Assembly (NCBI GenBank): GCA_907163375.1
Contig: CAJQUW010005267.1
Location: 186,001-250,000 of the forward strand
Length of the DNA stretch: 64,000 nucleotides
Direction: 5' to 3'
From: Prostheceraeus crozeri
Lineage: Eukaryota > Platyhelminthes > Polycladida > Euryleptidae
Shown here piece by piece: positions 58,702 through 64,000 of the stretch. The notes beneath the pieces were generated by a model. That model was not told where the DNA came from and searched no databases. It saw only the letters and a list, made by a program, of their open reading frames with translations. The translations under genes and the position numbers were made by a program. How positions within the stretch are numbered: the stretch's first letter is position 1; each line of letters begins with the position of its first letter.

Positions 58702-60144
58702 ATGGCGGAGTGTGGTACCGGTCCTTCAAGGGATGTCAAGTTTTGCAAAGTTAAATACGATGACAAGATGCGTTTTATCAGGGTTTCCAATTACCCTGAC
58801 TTCATATCGTCCTGCATAACAAAGTTTGAAATTTCAGTTGACCAGGGCATGGTCGGAATTTTTCTGGAAGACTGCACGGCAATCGATAGCGATTCTTTCG
58901 AAATCCTATGGAGTTGTACTGATATTCTTATTTTGAGTATAGAAAGTGCTACCACAGATTCAAAAAAACCGTGGCCCGCGTGTTATTCTATAACTCAAAA
59001 AGTCATCGATATGTTCCCCGATTTATTGAACTCAAATGACGACAGTTTGAAATGTAATCGATTCAAGCGTAGTACATTTTTAAGAGCTTTGTGTAGTGAC
59101 CTTCTCCAATATTCTGACGATAAACTGTATATTGAACACGCATCTACAAGATACCACCAAGTTACTGAAGGCATCTGCAGAGTCGCGCCACATCTTAAGG
59201 ATCATGATGGAACCAGCAACTTTTGGCGAATACGATTAGTAAAGTTCTTCAAAAATTATAGACAAAAAGTTCGTCATGACCAATCGGGAGAAAAGAACGC
59301 GGCAGACATGTTGCCTGATAAACTGTTTCAGTATACACTAAAGTTCGGCAAGAAAAGGAAAACGTACGATATGCCTAGTCATGAGGTCGACAGTGAAAGT
59401 GAAAGTGATACTATAAAACTCGATTCTTCTTCTTGTGATGGTGAGTCTGTAACACGGCGGAGTGAAATCATTTTATCTCATGAGTCGGCAGACACTCCGT
59501 ACGCGAAATTTCGCCAGAGGAAGCACCAAGCATGGGCCAATACCATATCAGTGGAAGCCGAAATCAGAGATTTTCCTCAAGCAAAGGAGCCACCGATGAT
59601 CTACGTTGAAGCAAACATGATGCTCAAATTATACGCAGAAACAAAATCTGATTATTTTGATGGATTCAGTTATGATGTACAGGAAATTGAAGAAAGAATG
59701 TTGAGTATTCTTCTAGATTTACATGAATTTTTTCAGTCGACACTTAAGCGGCGGGCTAACGCTAAACCAATCCTTCAACATACCAAAGATTTGCCGACTT
59801 CTGCATTCAGGCTTCTGTGCGTCAGATTCAAAGTACCCAGCTGCCCTAGTAAGACTGGCAGCACATCGTTTGATTTTCGAGATGGCCTCCGCAGTTTTAA
59901 CATTGAAAATGTTGTCTTCAATGCGAAAACGACAGAGGATTGTATTTCAATGGCGATAAGTGCCCACATCGCCTACAACCTGGTTCATCCGCCGAAATAT
60001 GAAACAGTGTTTGAAGCATTGGAATTTCTGTTGGGAATTCGACGTAGAACAACTTTCCCTAGTGCACGTGCTTTTATCAATGAACTACCGAAATCATTCT
60101 CGAGCTACCTGAATCCGACAAGAAAGGACTCACAAGATGCTTAA
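58702..60144 (+). CDS. CIDE-N-like domain protein of unknown function
   Basis: 480 aa from ATG 58702 (MAECGTG); the in-frame codon at 58696 is TTG. Residues about 10-75 resemble the CIDE-N (ubiquitin-like) fold: FCKVKYDDKMRFIRVSNYP, MVGIFLEDCTAIDSDSF and DILILSIE, which follow the strand order of DFF40/DFF45 and CIDE proteins. The middle is helical with a basic segment (KKRKTYDM), then an acidic Ser-rich linker; the C-terminal 200 residues are mostly helical and unrecognised. A splice-acceptor-like tract abuts the ATG, so further 5' exons are possible. The open frame is undamaged, unlike the neighbouring broken gene. Host gene or transposon-borne companion are both possible. Confidence 0.5.
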   Translation: MAECGTGPSRDVKFCKVKYDDKMRFIRVSNYPDFISSCITKFEISVDQGMVGIFLEDCTAIDSDSFEILWSCTDILILSIESATTDSKKPWPACYSITQKVIDMFPDLLNSNDDSLKCNRFKRSTFLRALCSDLLQYSDDKLYIEHASTRYHQVTEGICRVAPHLKDHDGTSNFWRIRLVKFFKNYRQKVRHDQSGEKNAADMLPDKLFQYTLKFGKKRKTYDMPSHEVDSESESDTIKLDSSSCDGESVTRRSEIILSHESADTPYAKFRQRKHQAWANTISVEAEIRDFPQAKEPPMIYVEANMMLKLYAETKSDYFDGFSYDVQEIEERMLSILLDLHEFFQSTLKRRANAKPILQHTKDLPTSAFRLLCVRFKVPSCPSKTGSTSFDFRDGLRSFNIENVVFNAKTTEDCISMAISAHIAYNLVHPPKYETVFEALEFLLGIRRRTTFPSARAFINELPKSFSSYLNPTRKDSQDA

Positions 60145-60217
60145 TTTCTCTTCACGCATCTATTGTGATAAACTTATGGCGTTCCTACTGGCCTGTACCA
60201 ATCTGGGTAATGTAGGC

Positions 60218-60780
60218 CAATTTTTCGATTTGATTCCAATATTTTGTTTCTTTATAGCATATGCCTTAAAAGTAATATTAACCTATTTCTGCTTCTTATG
60301 TCCCTTTATTTTGTCATGAAAGTACCTAGCCCTCAACATGAGACTTACAGTTTATAAAAAGTTTTTATTCCTGTATAGTGTTTATTTTTCATGAAGTTAA
60401 CTTTCGATCTTATCTTTCTCCTTTATGACCCCAATTTTTCGATTTGATTCCAATTTTTTGTTTCTTTATAGCATATGCCTTAAAAGTAATATTAACCTGT
60501 TATTTTACCGCATTTTAATCCCATTATGTCAAACAGGTAATTTTCAATCTGATAATATATTTTATATTCCTGTACTGTGTGAGGAATGCAGGATAATTCA
60601 TTCAGTCATTCCTAAAGGGTAATTTTCGATCTTATATTTCAGTTGTTCATTTCCATACAGTGTCATGAAAGTAATTTTCAACCTGATTCTGCATTTTCCC
60701 CCGACGATTTGTCTCAAAATTATTTTTAAATCTGATTCCGCATTTTCATATCTGTACGGTGTGTCATGGTTAATTTCGAC
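60218..60780 (+). repeat. Degenerate minisatellite
   Basis: A block at 60218 (CAATTTTTCGATTTGATTCC...) reappears about 213 bp later at 60431 with few changes, then decays into units sharing TTTTCAACCTGATTCTGCATTTT and TCCTGTACTGTGTG-like words. Confidence 0.65.
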
Positions 60781-63700
60781 TTTATTCTACACTTAAAAAT
60801 ACTTCTGTTCAATATGCCATTTAGATTTTCTCTTCAGATTAGCAGCCAATTCACTTAAACACAGATGTAATTCTATACAGCCAACTGTATATGCTGCACG
60901 GGATAAAAAACGGCCTCGGCCAAAGCCAGTTTTGAAAAATATGCCTAAATAATTAATTTGAAACCGATCATCGATCACCTTCGAAAAGGAATAGTTACTT
61001 GACGGCTGATTTCTGAAAAAATAGTATGAAATAAGATGGCGTTATAACTTTTTTAAAGCTATCACAGACAATGGATAAAGGTAAAACATTGTGTATCGGG
61101 TATAGGACTCAGAGAAATGTGTTCATCAGCATCTGTTTACAGTAGGCCTACATCAACAACTTATGTCGATATGTTAACTAACAAATTACATAATTGCGCT
61201 TTCACTTTTCAGGCCTTAGTCCGTATGCAACTCTGAAAGCTGCATCTAATGCAGGAAAATAGAATTACATGTATTGATCACGATGCGTTAGATAGACGAT
61301 AGTATGATAACTTAGGGAAATTTTGGCTTAGTCTCATCGTAGGCGTTGTAGAATTGTTCTACGTATACATGCAATGCAAATGATACACGAATTTAAGTTG
61401 TAATTCAAATAATAGAAATTTGTAGTAAGGGGATGGTTGGCCGTTTTTTTACCATAAACACGAACAGGCGATGTAAAACAGCGCTCAAAGTACATCGCAT
61501 CACCTGCAGAAAGAAGAATGAAGATAATTCTATCATGAAACGAAAAGCGATTGAAGTTATGGAGGCAAGAAAAAAGGAAAAGTTTGCCGAATTGAACTTC
61601 TTAAAGACTCTGAAAAGGAGAAGACAGCTAGAATAGGACATGCAAACATAGAATAATCGACAGTGACTCATAATTCGCAGTGACTCATAGAATAATCTGT
61701 GCTGCAACTTACACTGCTTTACAGAATTTCAAGTCGTGAATTTTTGGTACATATTTAATAATGCGATATAGGCCTGCATAAAATTAACATAACTTGGTGG
61801 GCTTGCTACCATAATAGAAAGCTTTTATGTAATAAACAAAAGTGATTCGTTATATTGTTGGTTTTAAGAAAAAATATCTTTGAAGGTTATGATTTTTGGC
61901 TGTATCTTTTACATGTATTCGGTATAAATATGTACAATAGGCACAAACGTTTCACACTCGACTCAACAGTAGCCCCAATGATAGTAAAGCAGGTTGTGCT
62001 TGAATTGGTTAATGGACGTAGGGAGTATTACTGCCATGACGTGTGAAAGTTACATATACGCTTTCTTGCCCTGTAGGATTTTGTTTCTTTATACGTAATA
62101 ACTAAATTAGATAAAGCATCAGTAACTCATAGAAACTTCTATGTGCATATAGTGTTGATACTAAAATTGATATGCTTTGCTTGAATTGATCTGATATTGA
62201 TGCTGCCTATCCGTGGATTTGAGTGACTAATTTTCCTATTAAATCTGACATCTCATTGTTTAGGATACCTGATCTGATCTGTGTCTGTATATGACTTCGA
62301 GCATTAAGTTTAAGCTATCTATTTGTCAGTTACCTCGTTCTTTAACTTAATCAGATATTGGCAGAGCCGCTGGTGTCAAAGCTTTCTTTTAAACACCATC
62401 TTTGACATTATATATCAAACCTGCAGTGATACTTAAGGGCTTTCGAGCGTCCCATCCTCTTATTTCAATATTATTCAAAATGATTTAAGTTAATGATGGA
62501 CATTTTCTGTCGTCGTTAGGAACTGACAATGACTATCATTTGTATTAAAATACAACGGATATTTTCCTTATGTGATCCTTTTAATTTATCTTTATGCTTT
62601 ATAACTATCTATCAAACATAATGATATCTTTTCTTGACCAGATCTGTACTATTTGAGGGAATTAGCATGATGGATTTGCTTTATTTACATAACCCTCTTA
62701 CATGGGATAATATGTGTTCGGTTTGACTTGTCGAGGTTGTCTATTCCAGACTTCTATGAGATCCAATCTTTCAATCGGATATTTATTTATTTACATATCT
62801 AAATCTAACCTATCTTTCTATCAAACATTTTGTTTATTTTTCATACTTGACATGAGTTTTATTTTTGTGCGGATTTCGATGAATTTTCAAAAGTTTTATT
62901 CGTTGGGTGACTGTCACAAGCACGTCTTTCTCAGTGAGACTTCAGGATCGGAGAATATACCATATAAATATTCACACTGGTTCCTTTGACTGACCATTTA
63001 TGTGTAGTCTATTCATATGGACATTATTGAATAAATAATTCAGACCTGACTTGAGTCATTTACTAAATAATGTCCTTTTGAATCAGTAAATGGGCCACAA
63101 AGAGGCGCATGGCAGCGCTGAAACCCCCACCTTCGAGTGGATAATACCATCATCAGTGCTTTGCTGAGATGGGGGGACCCAATGCCAAACTGATTCTCAA
63201 GATTTGATTGTTGTTTTCAATACTCATTTATTTTTCAGTTTATCTCTGAGAGTACGAACTGTTTTGGTGATGAATCGGTGAACTGATAATCAAATTCAAC
63301 CAGGTAAGGGCACAAAAACGTATTCTAATATATCTGTCTGACTTATAATTTTATCAGTTCTCTCAGCTTATAATTAAGTTGACCTTCCAGTAATAAATTT
63401 AAATCGTTACAGACCAGTGCTTTTTTAGTAATGAAAATTTTGTAAATACCATTTTGAATCATTTTACAGTAAAGTTAACGTCCTAATAAAGTATAGCGTC
63501 CTTCAAATTGATTATTTCAGGCTTGGAGTCTATGTGTGGAATCTCGTGTAATCAGAATGTTCTCGCAATTAAGTCTTGTGTAATCTCTCAAATTCTGTTG
63601 CTGCATGAATTACATTAAACATGAAGAATCTCATTTGGAATTATTAATTTCATTGAGTTACATGAGTGAACTTTCTTTCAAAGTGTACTTTCTCAAAGTT

Positions 63701-64000
63701 AAATTCTGGTCGCGCATGCGGGTAATCAAATATGTTGATAAACACGTGTTAGATCAGTGAGCGGTAGCGCAATCTGAGCATATTACATCAACCAGAATTC
63801 TGCGAATTTGGCAATACTGGTATGAGATCAATGAAACGGAAAGATTTGAATAGCTTTGAGATTATATGATAGTAAAATCCATTGTGCAACTTCTCATGTA
63901 CAATTCTCAGTTCTATTGAGCAGTAACACTATTGGTGTAAGAGACTTGAGCAAAGTTCTACGAATTTGACAATACTGGTATGCTGTCAATAGAACGAAAT
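60781..64000. other. AT-rich region without supported genes
   Basis: Short frames occur (for example a Lys-rich one at 61433..61636) but none is supported. Near 63805 and 63950 a GAATTTG(G/A)CAATACTGGTATG phrase is repeated about 155 bp apart and may begin a tandem repeat beyond the window. Confidence 0.5.

Noticed and set aside
61433..61636. Lys/Arg-rich 67-codon + frame
   Set aside because: No domain, no promoter or splice context; composition alone is insufficient.

Overview
The window is animal nuclear DNA, most likely from an aquatic invertebrate (phylum not resolvable from sequence alone). It is AT-rich, gene-poor and packed with animal-type transposons: a non-LTR retrotransposon, two piggyBac elements, a PIF/Harbinger element, an LTR retrotransposon, a hAT derivative, mariner-derived foldback DNA and copia/BEL remnants. 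No RNA gene, CRISPR array or bacterial-style operon was found.

The centrepiece is a complete 25,041-bp Maverick/Polinton (10333..35373). It begins 5'-AG, has terminal inverted repeats (TIRs) of about 250 and 330 bp, and is flanked by a perfect 6-bp target duplication (TGCGCA). From left to right: protein-primed DNA polymerase, a TATA-binding-protein (TBP)-like protein and an IAP-type UBA/RING protein on the + strand; then, on the - strand, an adenovirus-type protease, major capsid protein, basic core-like protein, two penton-like paralogues (one with a collagen-like insert, one 1281 aa long), chromodomain integrase, packaging ATPase and a series of small proteins; a + strand island encoding a Pro/Ser-rich protein with KEN and D-box-like motifs; and, near the right end, a DEDDh exonuclease-like protein, basic/membrane-active small proteins and zinc-module proteins, one sharing the N-terminal module of the polymerase. 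Gene content indicates an endogenous virus-like element able in principle to replicate, package and integrate, although the start codon of one penton paralogue appears lost.

The element shows two promoter classes. Five genes have a TATA box 30-60 nt upstream, and three of these also carry a composite GAGCAC-CCAAT-GAGCAC block; the TIRs hold this promoter, so both terminal genes share it. Most - strand virion-type genes instead have a short TAAG-centred motif (ACTAAGT, TTTAAGT or CTAGGTAA), usually 25-32 nt before the ATG and often overlapping the stop codon of the upstream gene. With an element-encoded TBP-like protein and no RNA polymerase gene, this suggests an early/late switch in which a viral TBP redirects host RNA polymerase II. 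I regard this as the best candidate for an undescribed system here.

Left flank (1..10332): LINE reverse transcriptase cut by the window edge; an apparently intact piggyBac with TTAA duplications; possible exons of an unrecognised gene; a decayed Harbinger element with MADF-BESS and transposase genes. Right flank (35380..64000): LINE 3' fragment; a small MADF-containing element; a young LTR retrotransposon with 98% identical LTRs; gag and BEL remnants; a non-autonomous hAT; a truncated piggyBac; a broken multi-domain gene of a family I cannot name; a mariner-derived foldback; and an intact 480-aa CIDE-N-like protein gene.
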